From assembly GCF_900243745.1 (NCBI RefSeq), contig NZ_LT984798.1, positions 1,854,501 through 1,918,500 on the forward strand: a stretch of DNA of 64,000 nucleotides, in the 5' to 3' direction. The DNA is from Desulfovibrio sp. G11. GTDB lineage: Bacteria > Desulfobacterota > Desulfovibrionia > Desulfovibrionales > Desulfovibrionaceae. Numbering within the stretch: position 1 is the first letter of the stretch; each line of letters begins with the position of its first letter. Shown here in pieces: positions 8,436 through 16,745 of the stretch. Made by a program: the position numbers and the translations under genes. A model generated the notes under the pieces. That model was not told the origin of the DNA, ran no database searches, and worked only from the letters and a program-made list of their open reading frames with translations.

Positions 8436-8873
8436 ATGCGTTTTGATATTCTCGGCAAAGCCGTGCGCGTCCTGATGCCCGCGCTGTGCGCGGCCCTGCT
8501 GTTGCCCGCCTGCTCCACCAAGGAGCCGGAAGCCGCACCCAGCGGCATGACCCTTACGGTAAACCTGCGCGACGTTCACCGCTGCTCGCGTATTTCGCCT
8601 GAAATAACGGTGCTCCAGGCTCCCAACGGTACGGATTATTTTGATGTGCGCCTGGTGGAATACACCGGCGACGCCCAGGAGCTTTTCCTTGGCGGCGGCC
8701 TGTGGGATAATGACAGTTCGGGCGTTATACCTGAAGGTGGCCTGACGCGCCACTATCGCGGTCCCTGCCCGCCTGTCGGACAGGCCAGGGACTATGCCTT
8801 TGTGGTTGCAGCCATGAACAGAAGCAGCATGCAGCCGCTGGCCGTTCGCCTGCACCGCTTTACGCAGGAATAA
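8436..8873 (+). CDS. Lipoprotein with a divergent PEBP (YbhB/YbcL)-like domain
   Basis: A 145-residue protein with a lipoprotein signal ending in LLLPAC, Cys26 being the lipidated residue. The mature part shows hallmarks of phosphatidylethanolamine-binding-protein-like folds: CSRISPEI resembles the C..ISP opening, and HYRGPCPPVGQARDYAF resembles the Y.GPCPP.G..HRY.F block near the C-terminus. The central DPDAP and HW elements of the family are not evident. Function is unknown; bacterial relatives are often annotated as kinase-inhibitor-like without proof. GGAGG five bases before the ATG at 8436 fixes the start. A very strong terminator follows at 8912. Confidence 0.7.
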   Translation: MRFDILGKAVRVLMPALCAALLLPACSTKEPEAAPSGMTLTVNLRDVHRCSRISPEITVLQAPNGTDYFDVRLVEYTGDAQELFLGGGLWDNDSSGVIPEGGLTRHYRGPCPPVGQARDYAFVVAAMNRSSMQPLAVRLHRFTQE

Positions 8874-8911
8874 ACGCCGCGGTCTGCCCGCCCTGCATTG
8901 TGAAAGCCAAG

Positions 8912-8946
8912 AAAAACCGCCGCCGGGTTACCCGGCGGCGGTTTTT
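8912..8946. terminator. Bidirectional intrinsic terminator
   Basis: Two perfect 16-base arms (AAAAACCGCCGCCGGG and its complement) with a 3-base loop, bounded by five A and five T. It sits between the convergent lipoprotein and disulfide-reductase genes and can serve both. Confidence 0.93.
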
Positions 8947-9092
8947 GTGTATCTGTTTTTCAGGGTATTTCGATTTTGAGAACAGATATTTTCAACGTGT
9001 AGTACACGCCCGTTACGGCGTTTGACCGCGCAAACAGATTGCGCTTGCTCCTGCCCGCGCAGCCGTCAGGGCAGTTTCAAGCTTGAGTTGCC

Positions 9093-10802
9093 CTAGACCG
9101 ACAGGCCCATCTTGATGGCCGCCTGCATGCCGCCGGTGGAATTGACCACATCGGTGATGCCGTGGCGGGCCAGCACAAGCAGGCCGTCGTATGCGCGCAG
9201 GCCCGTATTGCAGATGATGGCAACGGGGCGGTCCCTGGGAACCTCGCTGATGCGGGCAGCCACTTCTTCAAGCGGTATGGCGTGCCAGTCCGGGTGTTTT
9301 TCCTGCACGGCGCGTCCGGCGGCAGCGGGGCGCGCATCAATGAAAAACATGTTATTTTTTTCGCGGTTTTTCCACATGTCCATAAACTGGTCGGCGGTCA
9401 CCGGGGTAAAGCGTCCGGCCAGCACGTTGTCGGCCACGTTGCCCACCACGTTGACCACATCCATAGCCGAGGCAAAGGGCGGGGCGTAGGCCACCTCAAG
9501 GTTGGAAATATCTTCCACCGTGGGTTGCGAGTACTGCAGCGCGGCAGCCACGGCATCCACGCGGGCCTTGAGGGAGTCGCCGTCAGCGCAGGCGCCCTGC
9601 ATGCCGAGCACGCGGCTTGTGGCTTTGTCTACCACAAGTTCCAGCGTCATCATGGCCTTTTCGGGATAAAAATGGGCGTGGTCAAACTGCTCCACACTTA
9701 CGCTGAAGGCGTCAAAACCTTCTGCGCGGGCGCGTTCAACGGTGAGGCCCACGCCGCAGAAGGAAAGATCAAAGAGCTTCACGGCCCAGGAGCCGACATA
9801 GCCGGGGAATGTGGCATCGCCGCCCGCAAGGTTGGTGCCGATGACGCGCCCCTGGCGGTTGGCCATGCTGCCCAGCGGCAGGTAGCCCAGCTTGCCGGTA
9901 ATGATGTTCTTGATGGCAACGCAGTCGCCGCCCGCATAGATGGCAGGGTCAGAAGTACGCATGTGCCGGTCCACCACAATGGCGCCGAAGGGGGCCACGT
10001 CAAGCCCGGCATCCCCGGCAAGCTGCCCGTTGGGGATGAAGCCCGCCGCAAAGACCACCAGCTGGGCTTCCAGTTCGCGTTTGTCGGTGACGACCTTGCA
10101 GACCTTGCCGTCCTTGCCTTCAAGGCGCAGGACTTTTTCTCCGGTGTAGACATTCACGTTATGGGTCACGCAGTCGTGGGCGGCCATGCGGGCCACGGGA
10201 TGCGAAAGTACGCCGGGCAGTATCTGGTCGACCATTTCCACCACGCTGCACTTGACGCCCCACATGTCGGCCAGGGCCACGGCGGCCTCAAGGCCAATAA
10301 AGCCGCCGCCCACAATGACGGCCTCGGTGATTTTGCCTTCCTGGCAGGCTGTGCGGATGGCTCCGGCGGCTTCCAGCCGGGTGAGGGAGAGGACATTTTC
10401 AAGGTCCTTGCCTTCCACGGGCGGCACGCGCGGGGTCGCACCCGTGGCGAGTACCAGCTTGTCATAGGGCAGCTTTTCTTCCTGCCCGGTAACCACGTTT
10501 TTGACGGCAAGGGTTTTGGCCGTCCGGTCAATGGCAGTGGCGCGGGTCTGGGTGCGGACAGTGATGCCCTTCATGTCGCGGAAAAAATCGGCATCGCGCA
10601 CCGTATGATAGGGAGTGGAGCGCAGGTCGTCCAGATTCTGGATTTCGCCGGAGACGTAGTAGGGTATGCCGCAGCCGCCGTAAGAAATGAAAACGTTTTC
10701 ATCCACCAGGGTGATTTCCGCATCGGGCATGAGACGCTTGCAACGGGCCGCGGCCTTGGGACCAAGGGCTACACCGCCCACTACCAGAATTTTTTCGGGC
10801 AT
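9093..10802 (-). CDS. FAD-dependent CoA-disulfide/polysulfide reductase with C-terminal rhodanese domain
   Basis: A 569-residue fusion. Residues 1-450 form a pyridine-nucleotide-disulfide oxidoreductase: N-terminal FAD-binding ILVVGGVALGPKAAAR, the single redox cysteine Cys44 in SYGGCGIPYY, a second Rossmann motif VIVGGGFIGLEAA for NAD(P)H, and the late FAD-contact IYAGGDCVAI. A one-cysteine active site of this type is characteristic of CoA-disulfide reductases, NADH peroxidases and NADH-dependent sulfur reductases. Residues about 465-569 form a rhodanese domain with active-site loop CNTGLRAYDG. Fusions of this layout reduce CoA-disulfide, CoA-persulfide or polysulfide. No signal peptide is present, so it should be cytoplasmic. 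It faces the terminator at 8912. The tandem repeat ATGAGCA-A-ATGAGCA at 10829-10843 is in its promoter region. Confidence 0.88.
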   Translation of the reverse strand: MPEKILVVGGVALGPKAAARCKRLMPDAEITLVDENVFISYGGCGIPYYVSGEIQNLDDLRSTPYHTVRDADFFRDMKGITVRTQTRATAIDRTAKTLAVKNVVTGQEEKLPYDKLVLATGATPRVPPVEGKDLENVLSLTRLEAAGAIRTACQEGKITEAVIVGGGFIGLEAAVALADMWGVKCSVVEMVDQILPGVLSHPVARMAAHDCVTHNVNVYTGEKVLRLEGKDGKVCKVVTDKRELEAQLVVFAAGFIPNGQLAGDAGLDVAPFGAIVVDRHMRTSDPAIYAGGDCVAIKNIITGKLGYLPLGSMANRQGRVIGTNLAGGDATFPGYVGSWAVKLFDLSFCGVGLTVERARAEGFDAFSVSVEQFDHAHFYPEKAMMTLELVVDKATSRVLGMQGACADGDSLKARVDAVAAALQYSQPTVEDISNLEVAYAPPFASAMDVVNVVGNVADNVLAGRFTPVTADQFMDMWKNREKNNMFFIDARPAAAGRAVQEKHPDWHAIPLEEVAARISEVPRDRPVAIICNTGLRAYDGLLVLARHGITDVVNSTGGMQAAIKMGLSV

Positions 10803-11164
10803 TTCTGCGCTCCTTACTTGTGAGTATTATGAGCAAATGAGCATTATTAACGTACACTATGTATGCACCGCAATAAAAACAGGGGGCTGTCGCCCATATT
10901 TTGTGCGGTTTTCAGATGGTCTGCGGCAGGCCTTGCAGCCGTGCTGGCATGATAGCATCTGACACGATAACATCGGATGCGATAGACACCGGCCACCCGG
11001 CGCCGTCCGTTTGCGGCCGGGGCATATCCCGCATGGGGCTGGAGCGCGCCCTTACGCAGGGTTTGCGCAGCGTCATGTGCAGGTCTGCCGTGTTGGCGAC
11101 AGCCCTGGTCCGTCCTGCGCCGGGGTACGGCAAGGACACTTCCGCGTTGCGGGCCGCCCGGCGT
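10803..11164. other. Intergenic region between selB and the disulfide-reductase gene
   Basis: No convincing gene. The left part is AT-rich and carries a 7-base tandem repeat (ATGAGCA at 10829 and 10837), a possible operator for the reductase gene on the minus strand. GCATC and GATGC arms near 10945-10980 may form a weak structure after selB. Confidence 0.4.
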
Positions 11165-13138
11165 TCAGCGCCCCCGGTAGCGGCGCTGGTCGCCCACACG
11201 CACGGTAATACGTTCATTGTCCATATATTCCAGAAGGGCAATGAGATACTTGCGCGAAAGCCCCAGTATTTCTTTAAGGCCGCCCACGTCCAGATTGTCG
11301 TTGGTCTCGAACCAGCGGCGCACACGCTCCATGATATCGTTCAGGGCCGGGCCGTGATAGTAAAGGCCGTCCTTGATCTTGACCAGCGCGCCTTCTTCGC
11401 AGAGAAGGCGCAGCACGGGGGCGGCCTCCTTGGCGCTGACGCCCAGTTCTTCCAGTACGTCCTTGGCGTTGGGCGGGGCAAGGCCCGCTCCGGCGTGGGC
11501 GTCCAGCAGCTTCTGCCGCAGGCCCGCCTGATCCGCCGCAAGACTGACCTTGTGCTCGGCCAGCCGCAATCCTTCGCCTTCAAGAGCAAGATGCCCCTGC
11601 TTGAGCGCCGTGTCCAGCACGCGCTGGATAAGGCGTTGCGGCAGGCCCTTGCTCCAGCCCGAGCATAGTGCTCCCCGGGTGAAGCCCGGCTTGAGGGGAT
11701 CTTTGTGGTGCAGTTCCGCCCCACGTTCAAGACAGGCCTGTTGCAGGCTTTCAAACGCCTGCCTGCCTATCCAGAGGCGTCCTTCCTTGTCCCAGCAAAA
11801 AGCGGCGCCGCGTGTGGAAAGCAGTTGCAGGCCCGATTCGAGCACTGCCCGCGGAAAGCCCGTAAGCACACGCAGGCGCGCTTCGTCCGCGCCTGTGGTC
11901 CCGCGCAGGGCCAGCACCGTGTCAATAAAGGCGGCCCGGGCTTCGTCTCGTGCTTTTGCCCCGGCCTTGCCGGCAGGGGTGGATTCAGCCTCTCTGTCCA
12001 GAACTGGCAGTTTTTCCAGCAGGGTCAGCTTGTTTTGCAGGTCCGGATCCTTGCGGCGCAGGTCGGGCGGCAGGGGGCTTAAAAGCAGGCCGCCTGCCAC
12101 AGTGCGCAGGGGAGAATAGGCGCGCAGCACGCAGTGGTCGCCGAAAACACCCACCATTTCGTCCTTGAAGCGGATTTCCGCCAGTGCGGTTTCGCCGGGG
12201 GCCAGCTTGTCCCTGTCCCAAAAAACCACGCGGGCCGCGCATTCTTTTGTGCCGTGGTGAAAATGTATCTCCACCCGCTGGCGCAGGGCGCGCGGGGATG
12301 AGGAAAGGCAGGTCAGGCGCATGAGCCAGCGCCGGGCCGGAAAAAGCTCATCGGGATGGGCCAGCACCTGGCCGCGCTCGATATCACCGACCTCCAGCCC
12401 CTGAACGTTGGTGGCGCAGCGCTGCCCGGCCGGCACGTCGTCAACGCTTTTTCCGTGGCGCTGCAGGCCGCGCGCCCTGGTGGGAGTGCCGGGCGGCATG
12501 AAGCGGAGGTCATCACCGACCTTGACGCTGCCGGAAATGACCGTGCCCGTGATAACCGTGCCGTAGCCTTTCATGCTGAACACGCGGTCCACGGGCTGGC
12601 GGAAGATATCAACACGACGCCGGGCGGGAAGGTCGGCAGCCAGTTGAAAAATATGGGTGCGCAGCGCGTCTACCCCGTCACCCGTTGCCGACGAGACAGG
12701 AAAAACCGGCGCATCCTCAAGAAAGGTTCCGGCCAGAAAACCACGCACATCCTCGGTGACCATTTCAAGCCAGTCGGCGTCCACCATGTCTGTCTTGGTC
12801 AGGGCCACAAAGCCGTTCCGGATGCCGAGCAGAGAGCATATTTCAAGGTGTTCTCGGGTCTGGGGCATGACGCCCTCGTCCGCCGCGATGACCAGCATTA
12901 CAAAGTCCACCCCGGCAGCCCCGGCAACCATATTTTTTACGAACCGTTCGTGGCCCGGTACGTCCACAATACCCAGACGTTCGCCACCGGGCATGTCCAC
13001 CCAGGCGAAGCCCAGTTCAATGGTGATGCCGCGGCGTTTTTCCTCTTCCAGCCGGTCGCAGTTGATGCCCGTGAGCGCGCGCACCAGAGAGGTTTTGCCG
13101 TGGTCGATATGTCCGGCTGTGCCCAGCACTACAGCCAT
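11165..13138 (-). CDS. selB: Selenocysteine-specific translation elongation factor SelB
   Basis: A 657-residue GTPase that delivers selenocysteyl-tRNA to UGA codons followed by a SECIS hairpin. The G domain is clear: GTAGHIDHGKTSLVRALTG, switch region EKRRGITIELGF, DVPGHERFVKNM, and TKTDMVD. Two elongation-factor barrel domains follow (for example VFSMKGYGTVITGTVISG). The C-terminal 250 residues hold the tandem winged helices that bind the SECIS RNA, ending GLKEILGLSRKYLIALLEYM. The ATG at 13138 is preferred because it begins the G domain directly; a longer in-frame extension is low-complexity. Presence implies selenoproteins in this genome, although none is recognised in the window. A small inverted repeat overlaps its ribosome-binding site. 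Confidence 0.95.
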   Translation of the reverse strand: MAVVLGTAGHIDHGKTSLVRALTGINCDRLEEEKRRGITIELGFAWVDMPGGERLGIVDVPGHERFVKNMVAGAAGVDFVMLVIAADEGVMPQTREHLEICSLLGIRNGFVALTKTDMVDADWLEMVTEDVRGFLAGTFLEDAPVFPVSSATGDGVDALRTHIFQLAADLPARRRVDIFRQPVDRVFSMKGYGTVITGTVISGSVKVGDDLRFMPPGTPTRARGLQRHGKSVDDVPAGQRCATNVQGLEVGDIERGQVLAHPDELFPARRWLMRLTCLSSSPRALRQRVEIHFHHGTKECAARVVFWDRDKLAPGETALAEIRFKDEMVGVFGDHCVLRAYSPLRTVAGGLLLSPLPPDLRRKDPDLQNKLTLLEKLPVLDREAESTPAGKAGAKARDEARAAFIDTVLALRGTTGADEARLRVLTGFPRAVLESGLQLLSTRGAAFCWDKEGRLWIGRQAFESLQQACLERGAELHHKDPLKPGFTRGALCSGWSKGLPQRLIQRVLDTALKQGHLALEGEGLRLAEHKVSLAADQAGLRQKLLDAHAGAGLAPPNAKDVLEELGVSAKEAAPVLRLLCEEGALVKIKDGLYYHGPALNDIMERVRRWFETNDNLDVGGLKEILGLSRKYLIALLEYMDNERITVRVGDQRRYRGR

Positions 13139-13147
13139 GTGGTACCC

Positions 13148-13168
13148 CCTGAAGTTATTGGCTTCAGG
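13148..13168 (-). promoter_or_regulatory. Inverted repeat occluding the selB ribosome-binding site
   Basis: On the minus strand CCTGAAG and CTTCAGG pair around CCAATAA. The 3' arm ends in the same AGG that begins the AGGGGGT Shine-Dalgarno sequence 10 bases before the selB ATG, so folding would hide the ribosome-binding site. Confidence 0.5.
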
Positions 13169-13392
13169 ATAACATGCGGCAACGGGCCTTTGCAAATGCG
13201 GCGGGGCCTGTTTTTGTGCGGGGAGGGACCCGCGGGCCGCGGCAGAATATGGGCAGCTTGCCGCCATCTGTGTTACCCGGCCCATGACGGCGCTGTCCCG
13301 GGAGTGTGGACGCGGCATTTTTTGCAAAGCGGCGCGTTGCTGCGTAAGCCCCGGTCAGCAAATCTGTTTACGGTCAACGCCTGAAAGATTTT

Positions 13393-14436
13393 TTAGCGGA
13401 GACTGAAGTCAAAGGGCAGCAGTACCAGCGTGCGGACGGCTTTACCGGCTTTGGTTCCGGGGCGGAACCGCATGCGGCGGGCGGCGTCCAGGGCGGCTTC
13501 TTCAAAATATCCCTGGGGGGTGGCGCTGTGGATGCTGCACTGTCCGGGCTGCCCGCTGGTCTCCACCACCATGCGCACGATAACGCGCCCCTCCACCTTG
13601 CGGCTGCGGGCGGAAGGCGGGTACTCCGGCCTGACTCCTTTGGTCACGGCGGGGGACTGGTCAAGCTGACGGGGAGAATACACTTTGTCAGCGCCTGCCG
13701 CTGTGGCAGCGTCAGTGGCGGAGGAGGCTGAAGCGTCTGCGGCAGCGCCGCCGGTGGAAGCCTGCACGGGCGTGGCTGCGGGCGGTGTGGCGGATTGGTG
13801 TTTTTCAGGCGCGGATGGAGGTGTAGTGCGTTTATTTGTGCCGGCGGATGCAAGCGCCGTTTTTTTGGGCGAAACCGTTTTGGGCCGGGTGTCTGCCGTC
13901 GGCGGGGGCGCTGCGGGTTGCCGCTCGGCCGCGGCGGGTTCCGGCTGCACGGGAGCAGCGAGAGGCGGCGGAGCATCCGCAGGAAGCCCGGTGGTGCCTG
14001 TGGCAGGAACCGGGGCAGCGCCAAGGCGCATCAGTGACACGGCAATGGCGTTTCCGGGAGCATTCTGAACCTCCTGGAACGATAAGCCCAGCAGGGCCGA
14101 CAGAAAAATGGCGTGCAGAAACAGAGAGGCTGCCAGCCCCAAGACCCCGCGGGCGCGGTAAAAAAGCACGGTTTGTCCGGAACAGGCAGCATGTGGCCAT
14201 GCAAGGCGGCCTGTCTGCCCGCCGTTTTTGCGGACGGCATCTTCTCCGTGGTCGTGCGGAGAAGGCGGTGCAGCGGGCAGACAGGCTACAGGGTTGGCGG
14301 GCAGGCATGGCGGCGGACCTGACGGCAGGCAGGCCCAGAGGTCTGCGGGCATGTGGATGCCCCCGCCCCGGGGCAGGCTCGCCAGAACGTCGTGGCAGCG
14401 GGCATGGCTTGCCTTTGCCGAATTTTTCCGCCTCAC
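13393..14436 (-). CDS. tonB: TonB-family energy-transducing protein
   Basis: Up to 347 residues. A cytoplasmic lead is followed by one membrane segment (VLGLAASLFLHAIFLSALLG), then a long periplasmic linker rich in Pro, Ala and Thr (about residues 140-260), and the C-terminal TonB domain of about 80 residues: RPEYPPSARSRKVEGRVIV, then FEEAALDAARRMRFRPG. TonB couples the ExbB/ExbD proton-motive complex to outer-membrane receptors. The start is uncertain: GTG at 14436 with AAGGGG upstream gives an unusually long, Cys- and Pro-rich cytoplasmic lead of about 95 residues; an ATG 28 codons later is also plausible. No exbB, exbD or receptor lies next to it in this window. Confidence 0.85.
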   Translation of the reverse strand: MRRKNSAKASHARCHDVLASLPRGGGIHMPADLWACLPSGPPPCLPANPVACLPAAPPSPHDHGEDAVRKNGGQTGRLAWPHAACSGQTVLFYRARGVLGLAASLFLHAIFLSALLGLSFQEVQNAPGNAIAVSLMRLGAAPVPATGTTGLPADAPPPLAAPVQPEPAAAERQPAAPPPTADTRPKTVSPKKTALASAGTNKRTTPPSAPEKHQSATPPAATPVQASTGGAAADASASSATDAATAAGADKVYSPRQLDQSPAVTKGVRPEYPPSARSRKVEGRVIVRMVVETSGQPGQCSIHSATPQGYFEEAALDAARRMRFRPGTKAGKAVRTLVLLPFDFSLR

Positions 14437-14752
14437 ATTTTTCCCCTTGCGGAGTCGAGCTGGCCCGGCGCGGTGCGGAGCCGGCTATTGTGCTATTGTA
14501 ATAAAATACGTGTTACCGCCGGTGCGCACTACCCTTGTACACCTGCCGTTGTGGTGGACGCGCAGCGCCCGCAGCTTCGGTATTTGAGAATATATATTCC
14601 CGATGTGCCAGGCTCCTGCCGCGGTGTTTGCCAGCGCGATCATCAACACTGCTGTCTTCGCCATAAACCCTTCGGGTAACGGCTGAAGCGCTTGCGCCTT
14701 TGCGGCGGGGCCTGCCCGCACAGCCGCCAGCGCAGCTTGCAGTCACATTGCG
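14437..14752. other. Intergenic region between cheV and tonB
   Basis: About 316 bases. It holds one possible small gene on the minus strand (listed separately) and otherwise nothing that I can assign. Confidence 0.4.
14485..14664 (-). CDS. Possible small secreted or membrane peptide, unknown function
   Basis: A 59-residue frame starting MAKTAVLMIALANTAAGAW, which reads like a short signal peptide, followed by a basic tail ending TGGNTYFITIAQ. The spacing of the GAAGGG sequence to the ATG is too short for a good ribosome-binding site. The composition looks more protein-like than the other frames in this gap, but this is weak evidence and it may be chance. Confidence 0.28.
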   Translation of the reverse strand: MAKTAVLMIALANTAAGAWHIGNIYSQIPKLRALRVHHNGRCTRVVRTGGNTYFITIAQ

Positions 14753-15763
14753 CTAACGGGCTGCGGCCTCTTCTTCGCATGCCCTGATAAGGGCCATGGC
14801 GCGGCGGGCAAGCTGGGTGACTTCCGGCTTGGATATCTGGTCGTCCGCGCCCACGCTTTCGCCCTTGTGGCGCAGCTTGTCCGTGATGAGCGAAGAAAAC
14901 AGTATCACGGGCAGCTTGTTGAGCACATGGTCGGTCTTGATGCGGTGGGTGAGGTTAAGACCGTCCATCACCGGCATTTCAATGTCCGACACCATCACAT
15001 GCACAAAGTCCGAAACGGGTCTGCCGCTGTCTTCACAGCGCTGCTTGATATCTTCAAGCCGTTCCCATGCGGCGCGGCCGTTGGAAACAACCTCAACGGT
15101 AAAGCCTGCTTTTTCCATAAGATCACGCAGCATTTCGCGTACCAGGGCAGAGTCGTCAGCCACAAGGGCACGGTAGCCCTTGTTGGTCCAGTCTTCGCCA
15201 AGGTCGTCCAGGCGCAGGCCCAGCTTGGGATTGAGGTTGGCCACCACCTTTTCCAGGTCCAGCAGAAAAATGATGCGGTCTTCAAGCTTGACCACGCCGA
15301 TGACCGTATTGTTGGAGACGGCGGCCACATATTTGTTCGGCGGCTCAACCTGCTCCCAGCTTATGCGGTGGATACGGTTGACGCCGGATACCATAAAAGC
15401 CGTGGTGACATTGTTGAATTCCGTCACAATGGTTTTGGGCTGCTCTTCATTGGCCGGATGCGTTTTGCCGAGCCACATGGCAAGGTCCACCAGGGGGATG
15501 ATGCGGGAGCGCAGGTTAAAAGCCCCGAGTACACTGGGGTGCTGCACTTCGGGCAGTTCCGTAACCTTGGGCATGCGGATGATCTCCAGCACCTTGGCTA
15601 CGTTGACGCCATAATACCCCCGGTATGAGGCCGGGGCCACGGGCTGGCCGTTTTCGTCCGTCTGGGGCGCATCGGTGGAAGGTGGAACGAATTCGTCAAG
15701 ATAAAATTCTACCACTTCCAGCTCATTGGTGCCGGCTTCAAGCAGGATATTGGTCTGGGACAT
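14753..15763 (-). CDS. cheV: Chemotaxis coupling/response-regulator protein CheV
   Basis: A 336-residue cytoplasmic protein with an N-terminal CheW-like domain (about residues 10-185; hallmark LGAFNLRSRIIPLVDLAMWLG) and a C-terminal receiver domain (about 200-330). The receiver has the acidic pair in ALVADDSALVREML, the phospho-acceptor Asp in VSDIEMPVMDGL, and the terminal lysine in DDQISKPEV. CheV couples chemoreceptors to CheA and tunes signalling by phosphorylation. GGGAGG directly precedes the ATG at 15763. It lies close to, and on the same strand as, ispH, which is unrelated by function. Its presence agrees with the flagellar hook gene in the same window. Confidence 0.92.
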   Translation of the reverse strand: MSQTNILLEAGTNELEVVEFYLDEFVPPSTDAPQTDENGQPVAPASYRGYYGVNVAKVLEIIRMPKVTELPEVQHPSVLGAFNLRSRIIPLVDLAMWLGKTHPANEEQPKTIVTEFNNVTTAFMVSGVNRIHRISWEQVEPPNKYVAAVSNNTVIGVVKLEDRIIFLLDLEKVVANLNPKLGLRLDDLGEDWTNKGYRALVADDSALVREMLRDLMEKAGFTVEVVSNGRAAWERLEDIKQRCEDSGRPVSDFVHVMVSDIEMPVMDGLNLTHRIKTDHVLNKLPVILFSSLITDKLRHKGESVGADDQISKPEVTQLARRAMALIRACEEEAAAR

Positions 15764-15799
15764 GCTGCCTCCCAAAAATCGTGTCGCGCGTGCGGGACG

Positions 15800-16660
15800 T
15801 TATAGCGAAGAAAGCCACTTTTCGGCGGCGTCTATCAGGCTTTTCGGCGTAGATGCGCCAGCCGTAAGGCCCACACGGGGTTTATTTGCAAAATTTTTCG
15901 GTTCAAGCTCTTCGGCGCTCTCCACATGATAGGTGGCGATGCCGTTCAGTGCGGCCACATCCGCAAGTCGCCGGGTATTGCCGCTCTGTCGTCCACCAAC
16001 GACTACCATGACATCTACCGATGAGGCAATGTTTCTGGCCTCTTCCTGCCGCTCGCGGGTGGCATCGCAAATGGTGGATAAAATCGTGAGGTCGTCCAGG
16101 GCGCGGCTCAGGCTTTCCTGAATAGAAGTAAATATTTCGCGGTCCTGCGTGGTCTGCGAAGCCAGCACGTAGGGCTGCGCGGGGTCAAGAGGCAGGGCCG
16201 CCAGTTCTACGGCATTGCCAAATACGTGGGCCGGGCCGCAGGCGTAGGATATGAGGCCGCGTACCTCGGGGTGATCTTCTTCGCCGAAAAGCAGCAGGGT
16301 CGCCCCCTGCGATGTGGCGCGGGCGATGGAAAGCTGCGCCTTTTTGACCTTGGGGCAGGTGGCGTCCACCACGGTGGCCCCGCTTGCGCATACGGCCTGT
16401 TCCACCTGCCGGGTGATGCCGTGCGCGCGTATGACGGCCACATCATCCTGGCGCAGCTGCGCCGGGTCATTGACGCAGACCACACCACGGGTCTCATACT
16501 CCGCCAGTACCTGCGGGTTGTGGATAATGGGGCCGAGCGTGCATATGCGCCCCGCTCCCGCGCTCTGGCCGGCGCGGCGCTCCAGGGCGGTATTGAGTTT
16601 TTGCAGGGCGAGGCTCACGCCCATGCAGAAGCCCGCTGTTTTGGCACGGCGTACGTTCAT
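15800..16660 (-). CDS. ispH: 4-hydroxy-3-methylbut-2-enyl diphosphate reductase
   Basis: A 286-residue enzyme for the last step of the MEP isoprenoid pathway, converting HMBPP to IPP and DMAPP with a [4Fe-4S] cluster. The three cluster cysteines are all present: Cys12 in KTAGFCMGV, Cys102 in VDATCPKVKK and Cys198 in STICDATRERQ. The substrate motif IRAHGI and the family block VVGGRQSGNTRRL are also intact. Length is somewhat shorter than enterobacterial IspH but within the family range. GGAG lies upstream of the ATG at 16660. The gene sits between cheV and the dihydrouridine synthase on the same strand. Confidence 0.95.
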   Translation of the reverse strand: MNVRRAKTAGFCMGVSLALQKLNTALERRAGQSAGAGRICTLGPIIHNPQVLAEYETRGVVCVNDPAQLRQDDVAVIRAHGITRQVEQAVCASGATVVDATCPKVKKAQLSIARATSQGATLLLFGEEDHPEVRGLISYACGPAHVFGNAVELAALPLDPAQPYVLASQTTQDREIFTSIQESLSRALDDLTILSTICDATRERQEEARNIASSVDVMVVVGGRQSGNTRRLADVAALNGIATYHVESAEELEPKNFANKPRVGLTAGASTPKSLIDAAEKWLSSL

Positions 16661-16745
16661 ATATTCTCCTTGGAGGGCGTGCGCGCTTGCAGGCGCGGCC
16701 CTGCGTCTCATCTGGGCGGTTGCCCGGTATCAGGCGGCCAGAGTC

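Noticed and set aside
11165-13138. Search for a selenocysteine tRNA or an in-frame UGA selenoprotein near selB
   Set aside because: No 90-base tRNA-Sec-like fold or UGA-interrupted gene was found in the adjoining gaps.
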